Source: an uncultured Ignavibacteria bacterium (GTDB lineage: Bacteria; Bacteroidota; Ignavibacteria; Ignavibacteriales; Ignavibacteriaceae). From it: a DNA stretch of 5,937 nucleotides. The notes under the pieces are model-generated. The model searched no databases, was not told the DNA's origin, and saw only the letters and a list, made by a program, of their open reading frames with translations. This document shows positions 1-5,510 of the stretch, in pieces. The stretch lies in contig CALKUG010000349.1 in the NCBI GenBank assembly GCA_937996765.1, forward strand, positions 1 through 5,937, in the 5' to 3' direction. Both the position numbers and the translations under genes were made by a program. Each line of letters starts with the position of its first letter. The stretch's first letter is position 1.

Positions 1-17
1 CATCAGGACGAAAACCG

Positions 18-48
18 CTTGTTAGATACAGATAAATTGATATTTTTA
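18..48 (+). promoter_or_regulatory. Possible Bacteroidota-type promoter for block A
   Basis: CTTG at 18-21 and TATTTTTA at 41-48 are separated by 19 nt. They match the Bacteroidota -33 (TTTG) and -7 (TAnnTTTG) elements at 3 of 4 and 7 of 8 consensus positions. The predicted start near 52-55 would leave a leader of about 15 nt before the ATG at 68. Such AT-rich matches are common by chance and the window edge hides the upstream context, so this is tentative. Confidence 0.3.
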
Positions 49-67
49 TTGTGTACTTGACGGTAAA

Positions 68-412
68 ATGAACTATACTGAACACGATCACTTAGCGGAT
101 AAGGATGCTAACGTAAAGGCTATATATGATAAGCTCATACATGGTTTACAGAAGTTTGGACAGCTAAAAATAGAGCCAAAAAAAACGAGCATTCATTTAG
201 GTAATAGGTTTGGATTCGCTGGTATTTATACTCGAAAAAACTACATTAATCTTGAATTGCACCTTAGCAGAAGACTTGCCAGTAATCGCGTAGCCAAAGT
301 AGAGCAAGCGTCTGCAAATAGGTTTCATCATACTATTAAATTGTCAACAACAGATGATGTTGATAAAGAACTTTTAGTTTGGCTCAAAGAAGCCTATGAC
401 TTAAAAAAATAA
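68..412 (+). CDS. DUF5655 domain-containing protein
   Basis: This 114-aa protein consists almost entirely of one DUF5655 domain. Family features recognised from memory are an N-terminal helical part (HDHLADKDANVKAIYDKL), then PKKTSIHLGNRFGFAGI with RKNYINLEL (about residues 38-64), the QASANRFHH motif (about 80-88), and a C-terminal DVDKELLVWLKEAYDL helix. The function of DUF5655 is not established. The domain occurs alone and as a tail on other proteins, and no catalytic residues are evident. There is no signal peptide or membrane segment, so it is probably cytoplasmic. The ATG at 68 is the first start in frame and gives the usual single-domain length. The stop lies 3 nt before the next ATG, so the two genes are almost certainly cotranscribed. 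No clear Shine-Dalgarno sequence is seen, as is usual in Bacteroidota. Confidence 0.85.
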   Translation: MNYTEHDHLADKDANVKAIYDKLIHGLQKFGQLKIEPKKTSIHLGNRFGFAGIYTRKNYINLELHLSRRLASNRVAKVEQASANRFHHTIKLSTTDDVDKELLVWLKEAYDLKK

Positions 413-415
413 CTT

Positions 416-712
416 ATGACGAACATTACAAAGGGAATTATTGCTGGTATCCTTTTTGGAATTGCATCTATCGTACCGATGATGTTTATGTCTTTTGAAG
501 ACAAGCCACGTGCAATGGCAGCATCATTCATTAGCCGTTTTTGTATCGGTTTTATCATATTCAATATGCCCTTACCTATACCTAACTGGTTAAAAGGAGG
601 ACTTGTAGGATTAGTATTAAGCGTTCCCGATGCCCTTGTTACAAAACAATATGGGCCAATCTTAGGGCTGGGGCTAATAGGTGGAATTATTTGTGGTGTA
701 TTTGCAAAATAG
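416..712 (+). CDS. Small conserved-type membrane protein, function unknown
   Basis: This 98-aa protein is hydrophobic and glycine-rich, with three to four likely membrane helices at about residues 6-25, 36-52, 57-74 and 80-96. Between the first two is a charged loop (FEDKPRA), followed by the motif PIPNWLKGG before helix 3. The GxxxG-like spacings (GIIAGILFG, GLGLIGGIICG) suggest tightly packed helices. I do not recognise an assigned function. Similar short membrane proteins seem familiar from Bacteroidota genomes, but that is memory only. It starts 3 nt after the DUF5655 stop and is the second gene of the block. Its stop lies 41 nt before repeat r1, whose inner hairpin would serve as the terminator. 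No enzyme or transporter signature is visible. Confidence 0.75.
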   Translation: MTNITKGIIAGILFGIASIVPMMFMSFEDKPRAMAASFISRFCIGFIIFNMPLPIPNWLKGGLVGLVLSVPDALVTKQYGPILGLGLIGGIICGVFAK

Positions 713-753
713 TGCCAATTAGGTACTTAGAAGCCGTAATCCTTCGATAATTT

Positions 754-842
754 GGTTCGATAAACGTCCAATAAGGTTCACTGAATATGAAAGCCGCTAT
801 AGTAGCGGCTTTCGGCGTTGTATCCTGATTGGATATCGAACC
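754..842. repeat. Structured 89-nt palindromic repeat, copy r1
   Basis: The outer stem pairs GGTTCGATA (754-762) with TATCGAACC (834-842). A one-sided 4-nt bulge (763-766) follows, then TCCAAT (767-772) with ATTGGA (828-833), one A-G mismatch, and AGG (774-776) with CCT (824-826). Inside is the hairpin 789-813. The order of elements is GGTTCGA, 14 variable nt, GGTTCAC, hairpin, GTTGTATCC, 10 variable nt, TCGAACC. Copy r2 at 2886-2974 has the same length and order, and r3 at 5511 shares the left half. The element lies 41 nt after the stop of block A and before the first gene of block B. It could be a recombination site, a REP-like element or a 3' UTR structure. The structure is seen directly; the role is inferred. 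Confidence 0.85.
789..813 (+). terminator. Inner hairpin of r1, possible terminator of block A
   Basis: GAAAGCCGCTA (789-799) pairs with TAGCGGCTTTC (803-813) around a 3-nt TAG loop. The stem is GC-rich, with A residues before it and T residues at its end, so it could terminate transcription in either direction. The T tract is only three bases before CGGCG, which makes it a weak intrinsic terminator. It is the only candidate after the 712 stop. Confidence 0.5.
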
Positions 843-855
843 CATCTAATAATTG
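843..855 (+). repeat. 13-nt word also found beside r3
   Basis: CATCTAATAATTG directly follows the right arm of r1. The identical 13 nt occur at 5499-5511, directly before and overlapping the left arm of r3 (reading on into GTTCGA). A diverged form (AAATCATC-AATAATCC) precedes the left arm of r2. The word therefore looks like the normal left flank of the repeat, here fused to a right end. In AT-rich DNA a chance 13-nt match is possible; its position is what makes it notable. Confidence 0.5.
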
Positions 856-880
856 TCATGTTTCCACTACCTTTGAAAGA

Positions 881-1282
881 GTGCGAAATACAGTCATTAT
901 ACTTGTTATATTCCTATTGGGGGTTGGTTTAACCCAGCCGACAGGTATTTTGCAGCCTATAGACTTTAAGGCAAAGTATGCACAATGCAGTCACGAAGAC
1001 CATGACATTACTGTACTTGACTTTGTCTTTGAGCATTTACTCAATCTCGAAGCTCTCGTCAATATTATAGAAGGGGAGCATGAGTATGACTTTGGGGACT
1101 ATCCGCACGCACCCTTTGAAGTCATTAAAAGTATTCAGGAGACCATTGCAATAGTACCAAGCTTTATTCTCTTTGAGATATCAGACTTATATTTTTGTAT
1201 AGCAACGGTCAAATACCCATTTCAAACCTCTGATTATCTTTCGGCTTTTTGTCCAGATATTCTTCGACCTCCAATCTGCTGA
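881..1282 (+). CDS. Small exported or membrane-anchored protein ending in RPPIC, possibly metal-related
   Basis: With the GTG start at 881 this is 133 aa. Residues 5-17 (VIILVIFLLGVGL) form a signal peptide or membrane anchor. A His/Asp/Glu-rich region follows (HEDHD at 38-42, FEH, EGEHEYDFGDYPHAPFE), and the protein ends in ILRPPIC. The layout (anchor, H-rich stretch, ITVLDFVFEHL, acidic run, PF, C-terminal PP) recalls small proteins near metal-efflux genes in Bacteroidota. That is memory-based and uncertain. The frame stays open back to a TTG at 818, but this lies inside the right arm of r1 and adds 21 hydrophilic residues before the hydrophobic segment, so GTG 881 is preferred. There is no clear ribosome binding site. 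Composition and a coherent secretion signal argue for a real gene. It precedes the outer-membrane gene by 124 nt. Confidence 0.55.
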   Translation: MRNTVIILVIFLLGVGLTQPTGILQPIDFKAKYAQCSHEDHDITVLDFVFEHLLNLEALVNIIEGEHEYDFGDYPHAPFEVIKSIQETIAIVPSFILFEISDLYFCIATVKYPFQTSDYLSAFCPDILRPPIC

Positions 1283-1406
1283 TATACATATTTGCGAATT
1301 AGAATTGAGTACTGTTTTATGCTCCATGGTAGATAATTATATCTAACCCTGAGTATCTGCTATAGTACTTTTCATGTAATCAGATTATCTAAAATATTTA
1401 AATTAA

Positions 1407-2798
1407 ATGAAGTACATCATAACTGGTATGCTATTAGGCATATCATTACATATAAATGCTCAAAGTAGATATGATACTTCTTTCTTACAATCAAAACGTA
1501 TGTCCGATGCAGACTTCGCAAAAAAGAAAGAAGGTACATTTATTACAGGTATTCCTGATTTTTCCTCAGACCCGGTAACGGGATTTGGCTTCGGGGCAAG
1601 AACCAATATATTTTGGAATGGTAAAAGGGATAATCCTTTATTTGCTTATACACCGTATTTAATGCGACTAAAAGCTAACGTTGCATATTATAGCACTAAT
1701 GCACGTGAGTTAGTTCTCTCATTAGATGCTCCTTATTATCGTGGTACAAGATGGCGTTTCAAAATAGATTTCAAGGCACAGCAAAACCCTGCTAATCTTT
1801 ACTTTGGCTCAAACGAAAGTACACTACGATCATTAAGACTGCCATCTACTCCAGCATCAGATATTGGTTATAGTACCTACAAAGAGTATGATATAGCAAG
1901 AAAAATGCTACGTGCCGGAGGTGTCGGTGAGCCAGATTCTGTAACTGATGCTTTATCTAATCGTTTTAGAGAAACTGAAGTAATGCTTAACCTTAAAGCC
2001 GATTACGCTTTAGGTAATGGACGTTGGCGAGTTATGGGTGGCTATGAGATACAACATTTGAGCTATAAACCTTTTGAAGGTTTAGAGGCGGAAGCTGTTG
2101 AACCAAATACAGGAAAGGAAACCAAAGCTCCTAATGGAACATCGTTGCTAAGGCGTGACTATACACAAGGGTTAATCTCCGGCTTGGACGGTGGGTGGGT
2201 ATCAATTATACAAGCAGCTTTGATATATGATACACGAGATTTTGAACCTGACCCAACACGCGGTTATTATCTTGAAATAGCCAATGAATATTCTGGTAAA
2301 TACATTGGCTCACAGTTTGATTTTAATAAGTTATTCATACAGGGTCGGATTTACCAAAGAATACCTATTGGGAAAAGGACGGTTTTTGCAGCCCGTATAG
2401 CAGCGGGTAATATATTTGGAAGTAAAGCCCCATTCTTTGAGTTTCAGGATCAATGGAGCCCAGATGGTAGCATTAATGCTTTGGGTGGAAAACAATCATT
2501 AAGAGGTTATAGAGCAAATAGGTTTCTTGCGCGTTCTATGTGGTTTAGCAATTTTGAATTAAGGGTACGATTGGCAGAAGCAAAACTTGGAAAGCAACGA
2601 TTTGCTTTCGGGGTAGCTCCATTTTTTGATGCTGGAACTGTTAGAGACAAATGGCAGGATTTGAGTTTTAGCAATATCAGGTTTTCCTACGGTGGAGGTT
2701 TGAGAATTGCTTGGAATCAATCTACTATATTGTTTTTTGACTATGGATTATCTAAAGAAGATAAATTATTCTTCTTTGGCATAGGACAGGTATTTTAA
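1407..2798 (+). CDS. Omp85 (BamA/TamA)-family outer-membrane barrel protein with DUF5982-like N-terminus
   Basis: This is a 463-aa outer-membrane protein. Residues 1-18 (ending in HINA) form a signal peptide, with cleavage likely before Q19. Residues about 30-115 resemble the DUF5982 region found before Bacteroidota surface-antigen barrels. The C-terminal half shows Omp85 signatures: YDTRDFEPDPTRGYYLE (274-290), the loop-6 motif LRGYRANRF (365-373, equivalent to VRGF/Y), FFDAG (406-410) and a C-terminal phenylalanine. POTRA domains are missing. This is therefore not a BamA assembly factor but a short member of unknown substrate, perhaps a secretion or export pore. The ATG at 1407 directly precedes the signal peptide. 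The 1283-1406 gap holds only a weak -7-like TACTTTTC at 1366-1373 with no -33 partner. A perfect terminator follows at 2811. The link to metal handling is by proximity only. Confidence 0.88.
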   Translation: MKYIITGMLLGISLHINAQSRYDTSFLQSKRMSDADFAKKKEGTFITGIPDFSSDPVTGFGFGARTNIFWNGKRDNPLFAYTPYLMRLKANVAYYSTNARELVLSLDAPYYRGTRWRFKIDFKAQQNPANLYFGSNESTLRSLRLPSTPASDIGYSTYKEYDIARKMLRAGGVGEPDSVTDALSNRFRETEVMLNLKADYALGNGRWRVMGGYEIQHLSYKPFEGLEAEAVEPNTGKETKAPNGTSLLRRDYTQGLISGLDGGWVSIIQAALIYDTRDFEPDPTRGYYLEIANEYSGKYIGSQFDFNKLFIQGRIYQRIPIGKRTVFAARIAAGNIFGSKAPFFEFQDQWSPDGSINALGGKQSLRGYRANRFLARSMWFSNFELRVRLAEAKLGKQRFAFGVAPFFDAGTVRDKWQDLSFSNIRFSYGGGLRIAWNQSTILFFDYGLSKEDKLFFFGIGQVF

Positions 2799-2810
2799 TA
2801 TTAGGGTTAG

Positions 2811-2838
2811 GCAAGTCGTTTTAAAACGACTTGCTTTT
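2811..2838 (+). terminator. Intrinsic terminator after the outer-membrane gene
   Basis: GCAAGTCGTTTT (2811-2822) is followed directly by its exact reverse complement (2823-2834) and then TTTT. This 24-nt perfect palindrome begins 12 nt after the stop. In practice a stem of about 10 bp with a short T/A loop would form. It is sufficient to end block B, which makes the inner hairpin of r2 redundant as a terminator. Confidence 0.85.
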
Positions 2839-2885
2839 ATGCCCAACGATTTAAACAGCCAATATCTGCAAATCATCAATAATCC

Positions 2886-2974
2886 GGTTCGAGATTTGTA
2901 CCAACGGGTTCACTAAACTTGAAAGCCGCTATAGTAGCGGCTTTTAGCGTTGTATCCCTATGGTACATCGAACC
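2886..2974. repeat. Structured 89-nt palindromic repeat, copy r2
   Basis: GGTTCGA (2886-2892) pairs with TCGAACC (2968-2974). After a one-sided 4-nt bulge (2893-2896), TGTACCA (2897-2903) pairs with TGGTACA (2961-2967). A 2x2 internal loop follows, then GGG (2906-2908) with CCC (2956-2958). Inside is the hairpin 2921-2945, whose stem is identical to that of r1. Length and element order equal r1, while the variable arm segments differ in a pair-preserving way. The copy sits 47 nt after a complete terminator and 13 nt before the ArsR operator. The right arm (2956-2974) matches the left arm of r3 better than its own left arm: 19 of 19 pairs against 17 of 19, ignoring the bulge. Confidence 0.87.
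2921..2945. terminator. Inner hairpin of r2, terminator-like
   Basis: AAAGCCGCTA (2922-2931) pairs with TAGCGGCTTT (2935-2944) around a TAG loop, with one more T at 2945. It is terminator-shaped on both strands, but block B already has a full terminator upstream. It may only insulate the downstream operon or be part of the repeat fold. Confidence 0.4.
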
Positions 2975-2987
2975 ATTGAATAAACTA

Positions 2988-3019
2988 TTTCTTATTTAAG
3001 CATTTGCTTAAATAAGAAA
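2988..3019. promoter_or_regulatory. Perfect inverted repeat, probable ArsR-family operator
   Basis: TTTCTTATTTAAGC (2988-3001) and GCTTAAATAAGAAA (3006-3019) are exact reverse complements separated by ATTT. A 32-nt, dyad-symmetric, AT-rich site of this kind is what dimeric ArsR/SmtB/CadC repressors bind. It ends 17 nt before the arsR-like start and overlaps the predicted -33 element, so binding would block RNA polymerase until metal releases the repressor. It could fold as a hairpin, but it sits upstream of a gene and lacks a T tract suited to termination. Confidence 0.8.
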
Positions 3020-3032
3020 ATGCCTATATTAG
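3003..3032 (+). promoter_or_regulatory. Bacteroidota-type promoter of the metal operon
   Basis: TTTG at 3003-3006 (-33) and TATATTAG at 3025-3032 (-7, 7 of 8 to TAnnTTTG with N free) are 18 nt apart, close to the usual spacing of about 19. The -33 element covers the centre of the operator. Transcription should begin around 3036-3039, on or next to the ATG at 3037, which implies a leaderless or nearly leaderless mRNA. Confidence 0.6.
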
Positions 3033-3036
3033 CATT

Positions 3037-3399
3037 ATGGAAACATGTATAAGACTATTAGCTGATAAAGAGCAAATAAAAGGATGTAAGGAAAAAATTA
3101 GAGCTTGTGATTCCACATTTAAGGAGCTATCAAGTGTATTGGATTTAGCGGGCAATGAAGTCAGGTTAAAAATCCTGTATTTACTTGAAGAAGAAAACGA
3201 GTTATGTCCATGTGATTTGAGTGACATACTCGGAATGAGCATACCAGCTATTTCGCAACATCTTAGAAAATTAAAAGATGGAAATGTAATTGAGGCACGT
3301 AAAGACGGTCAAACGATCTATTATTCGATTAAGGCAAATCATATGAAAATACTTAAGCCTTTCTTTAAGCATATCATCCAAAATCAAGAGGCAATATAA
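3037..3399 (+). CDS. ArsR/SmtB-family metal-sensing repressor, CadC-like
   Basis: This 120-aa winged-helix repressor probably controls its own operon. The DNA-binding helix-turn-helix is ELCPCDLSDILGMSIPAISQHLRKL (about 55-79), followed by the wing (EARKDGQTIYYSI). C57 and C59 in ELCPCD align with the C58/C60 pair of CadC (ELCVCD), and C4, C17 and C24 lie in the N-terminal extension, where CadC has its other ligands. This suggests an alpha3N-type site for a soft ion such as Cd, Pb or Hg; which ion cannot be read from the sequence. The ATG at 3037 is the first start in frame, retains C4, and follows the operator by 17 nt. The gene leads a four-gene operon, with 12 nt to the next start. It is not a MerR-type regulator although it precedes merC. 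Confidence 0.92.
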   Translation: METCIRLLADKEQIKGCKEKIRACDSTFKELSSVLDLAGNEVRLKILYLLEEENELCPCDLSDILGMSIPAISQHLRKLKDGNVIEARKDGQTIYYSIKANHMKILKPFFKHIIQNQEAI

Positions 3400-3411
3400 A
3401 ATCTCCAACAT

Positions 3412-4065
3412 ATGAAAAGGTTAATTCCTATTGTTGCAATTGTACTCGCGTTATTAACAGGTTGCCAAAGCGTCAATGAAAAAACAAAGGAGAATATCTC
3501 TTTTTATGAAGTTCCATTAGTCTGCGGTGCTGCTCCTGATATCGGTTGCGGCAGCCGTATTAAACCTTTATTTGTAGCTACGGAAAAAGAAAAAGCTGTT
3601 AAAGAATCATGGACAAACCGACAGGGAACGGTAATAGCAATTGTCTGGAATAATACAACAGATGAACAACGGATAAAAGAGCTTTTTATTAAAAATGATA
3701 TAAAAGCCGAACGTATCAGTGATACTTCAACACTAAAGGAGTTAAATGCAAGCTTTAGGGATAAAGGCAAGTGGTATAAAGGCATGGATGTAGATCAATT
3801 AAGTATAGAAGAGGCAGGTGTAATTGCGTCCGAAACAACTGGCTTTGCTTTAGAAGAGGGGTTTATTGATAGTGCCGAAGCCACCACAATCAAAAACGAC
3901 ATTGAAAATTATTTCAAAACCGAGTTAGTGCAAGTGCGAACTCTGGATAACCTAACAAGTGATTCAACACAAGAAAGGTGGAGAAAAGATGCCTATAACA
4001 TTTTTGTTAATCATGTAGGAAAAGAAAAAGCGGAGAAAATTGCGCACGCCTATGAAAAGAAGTGA
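3412..4065 (+). CDS. Lipoprotein of unknown function with a CX7C pair
   Basis: This 217-aa protein has a type II signal: MKR, a hydrophobic stretch 4-15, and lipobox LTGC with C18 as the lipidated cysteine. The most distinctive part is EVPLVCGAAPDIGCGSRIKP (33-52), where C38 and C46 form a CX7C pair that could bind a soft metal. It is followed by a beta-like GTVIAIVW (about 72-79) and a long helical remainder rich in Lys and Glu. It resembles no enzyme I can name. Similar VCGAAPDIGCGSR segments feel familiar from hypothetical proteins, but I cannot confirm this. It starts 12 nt after the repressor stop and lies 25 nt before merC, so it is the second gene of the operon. A periplasmic metal-binding or delivery role, replacing the absent MerP, is an inference from context. 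Confidence 0.8.
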   Translation: MKRLIPIVAIVLALLTGCQSVNEKTKENISFYEVPLVCGAAPDIGCGSRIKPLFVATEKEKAVKESWTNRQGTVIAIVWNNTTDEQRIKELFIKNDIKAERISDTSTLKELNASFRDKGKWYKGMDVDQLSIEEAGVIASETTGFALEEGFIDSAEATTIKNDIENYFKTELVQVRTLDNLTSDSTQERWRKDAYNIFVNHVGKEKAEKIAHAYEKK

Positions 4066-4090
4066 TCGGAAATAGAAAGCTGCGAATAAC

Positions 4091-4672
4091 ATGAGGCTTC
4101 ACATTCAAAAAATTGGGACAGTAGGTTTATTTATAACAGCGATCACTTCACCCTGTTGCTTCCCATTATTTGGGTTTATTCTTACAGCCCTCGGTATAGG
4201 TAGCTTTGAATTGTTTGGCGAATGGTCTATGAGGGTGTTTATAGCTTTAACATTATTATCACTTGTTGGACTAACAATTTCATATCGCATTCATAAATCC
4301 ATGTATGCCCTGTTAGCAGCTATTCCGTCCGTTGCCTTAATATTTTACAGTTATTATTTTATTGATGCGGATTATTGGATAAACTTACTTTACGTTGGAA
4401 TGTTTGGCATGTTGGTAGCCTCCATTACAGATTATTATAGAATACGATTACATAAAGGGAAAATGAAGATAGAATTACAATCAGTAATTACTTGTCCAGT
4501 ATGTGGGCAGAAGAAGGAGGAAACTATGCCAACAGACGCATGTACTTTTTTTTATGAATGTGAAAACTGTAAAACAAGGTTAAAACCAAAAGAAGGTGAT
4601 TGTTGTGTATTCTGCAGCTACGGCACGGTGAAGTGCCCGCCTATTCAAATGGATAAATCTTGTTGCACATAA
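4091..4672 (+). CDS. merC: MerC-type mercury transporter fused to a GDCCVxC domain
   Basis: This 193-aa inner-membrane protein has two parts. Residues 1-120 are MerC-like with about four membrane helices (8-38, 46-64, 70-90, 95-112). The vicinal pair C22-C23 in SPCCFP lies in helix 1, where MerC carries its essential Hg(II)-binding cysteines. Residues 125-193 are a GDCCVxC domain: CPVC (135-138), DAC (149-151), CENC (157-160), GDCCVFC (169-175), CPP (182-184) and a terminal CC (191-192). Some relatives of this tail have selenocysteine in GDCCVxC; here it is Cys. The domain would lie in the cytoplasm and could accept the ion passed inward. M125 starts a plausible stand-alone GDCCVxC protein, so a gene fusion is likely. 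The frame is unbroken. It lies 25 nt after the lipoprotein stop and 9 nt before the next gene. No mercuric reductase follows. Confidence 0.88.
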   Translation: MRLHIQKIGTVGLFITAITSPCCFPLFGFILTALGIGSFELFGEWSMRVFIALTLLSLVGLTISYRIHKSMYALLAAIPSVALIFYSYYFIDADYWINLLYVGMFGMLVASITDYYRIRLHKGKMKIELQSVITCPVCGQKKEETMPTDACTFFYECENCKTRLKPKEGDCCVFCSYGTVKCPPIQMDKSCCT

Positions 4673-4681
4673 CTTTTATGT

Positions 4682-5437
4682 ATGAAATTAATCATTAAAA
4701 TTGTTTCCGTTGCTATTATCCTATTGGGGTTAATTCATACCTATTTTGCTTTTTTCTGCCATTATATGGACGTAGATAACCTATGGTTCCTCGGGGCTGG
4801 ATTTGCGATAATTTTTGCTGGCCTCCTCAATTTTGTAGCGATAGATAGAGGAGGGTCAAAGTTTAGCCTTACCATTGCCTTTTTAGTAAATGCTATTTTA
4901 TGTGCGATGTTTCTTTACGCCATACCAATATTAAATGATCCACAAGTTTACATTGGTGTAAGTCTATTCTTCATTGTAACAATTTTGAGTTTATTTAATT
5001 TACGAAAGTACCATGTTAGATCAGCTAATAAGCAGGGAATACCGTCCCAAACTGTTAGTGAAAACGATACGCTATCAGTTACCAATACAATTCCTATGCT
5101 ACGGATATTTGATAAAACTAAGGCTATAGAGTTTTATGTGAATTGGCTTGGATTTACTATAGACTGGGAACACACTTTTTCAGAAGGAAAACCACCAATA
5201 TATATGCAAGTATCAAGGTCGGGAATTGTGATACATCTTACGGAACATCATGGAGATTGCACACCTGGGGGCAAAGTGTATATAGAATGTACAGGATTAA
5301 AGGAATACCATAGAAAGTTATTAGATAAAAAATATCCTTATAATGCTCCTGGCCTTGAAACTGCACCTTGGAAATCGTTATGTATGGAGGTGGTCGATCC
5401 GTTTGGAAATAAGCTATTGTTCTCAGAAGCTCAATAA
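4682..5437 (+). CDS. Four-helix membrane domain fused to a VOC (glyoxalase/bleomycin-resistance) domain
   Basis: This 251-aa protein has four predicted membrane helices (4-24, 33-54, 61-80, 88-107), a polar linker (about 108-134) and a VOC domain (137-250). VOC features are IPMLRIFDKTKAIEFYVNWLGF (137-158), DWEH (161-164), MQVSRSGIVIHLTEHHGDC (175-193), the GGKVYIEC strand (196-203) and the closing MEVVDPFGNKLLF (235-247). The VOC part resembles the glyoxalase-superfamily/Ble group, which includes ligand-binding resistance proteins; no substrate can be assigned. Stand-alone versions of each half seem usual, so the fusion is odd, but the frame is continuous with no sign of a sequencing error. 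It starts 9 nt after merC and ends the operon. Repeat r3, with its terminator, begins 73 nt after the stop. Confidence 0.82.
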   Translation: MKLIIKIVSVAIILLGLIHTYFAFFCHYMDVDNLWFLGAGFAIIFAGLLNFVAIDRGGSKFSLTIAFLVNAILCAMFLYAIPILNDPQVYIGVSLFFIVTILSLFNLRKYHVRSANKQGIPSQTVSENDTLSVTNTIPMLRIFDKTKAIEFYVNWLGFTIDWEHTFSEGKPPIYMQVSRSGIVIHLTEHHGDCTPGGKVYIECTGLKEYHRKLLDKKYPYNAPGLETAPWKSLCMEVVDPFGNKLLFSEAQ

Positions 5438-5510
5438 TATGACTTTTGCAATACCTTACTATAATCAATTGAATGTCAAGCCACTAATAACCTTAAATCA
5501 TCTAATAATT

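Noticed and set aside
754..842. tRNA-like or classical integron attC site
   Set aside because: GGTTCGA resembles a tRNA T-arm, but there is no cloverleaf, anticodon stem or acceptor stem. The ends have the opposite polarity to attC R''/R' boxes, and each has a mismatch to the RYYYAAC/GTTRRRY consensus.
818..880. Longer version of the RPPIC protein starting at TTG 818
   Set aside because: This stretch is the right arm of repeat r1 and its flank. It would place 21 polar residues before the signal segment.
1283..1406. Promoter of the outer-membrane gene
   Set aside because: TACTTTTC at 1366-1373 resembles a -7 box, but no TTTG lies at the right distance, so it is not listed as a feature.
3024..3242. 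Open frame on the minus strand inside the repressor gene
   Set aside because: It overlaps a well-supported ArsR gene and its promoter, and shows no family features.
3504..3785. Open frame on the minus strand inside the lipoprotein gene
   Set aside because: It is Ser/Leu/Phe-rich, as expected of an antisense shadow of an AT-rich gene, with no independent signals.
4105..4290. Open frame on the minus strand inside merC
   Set aside because: It is antisense to conserved MerC helices, including the CC pair, with no support of its own.
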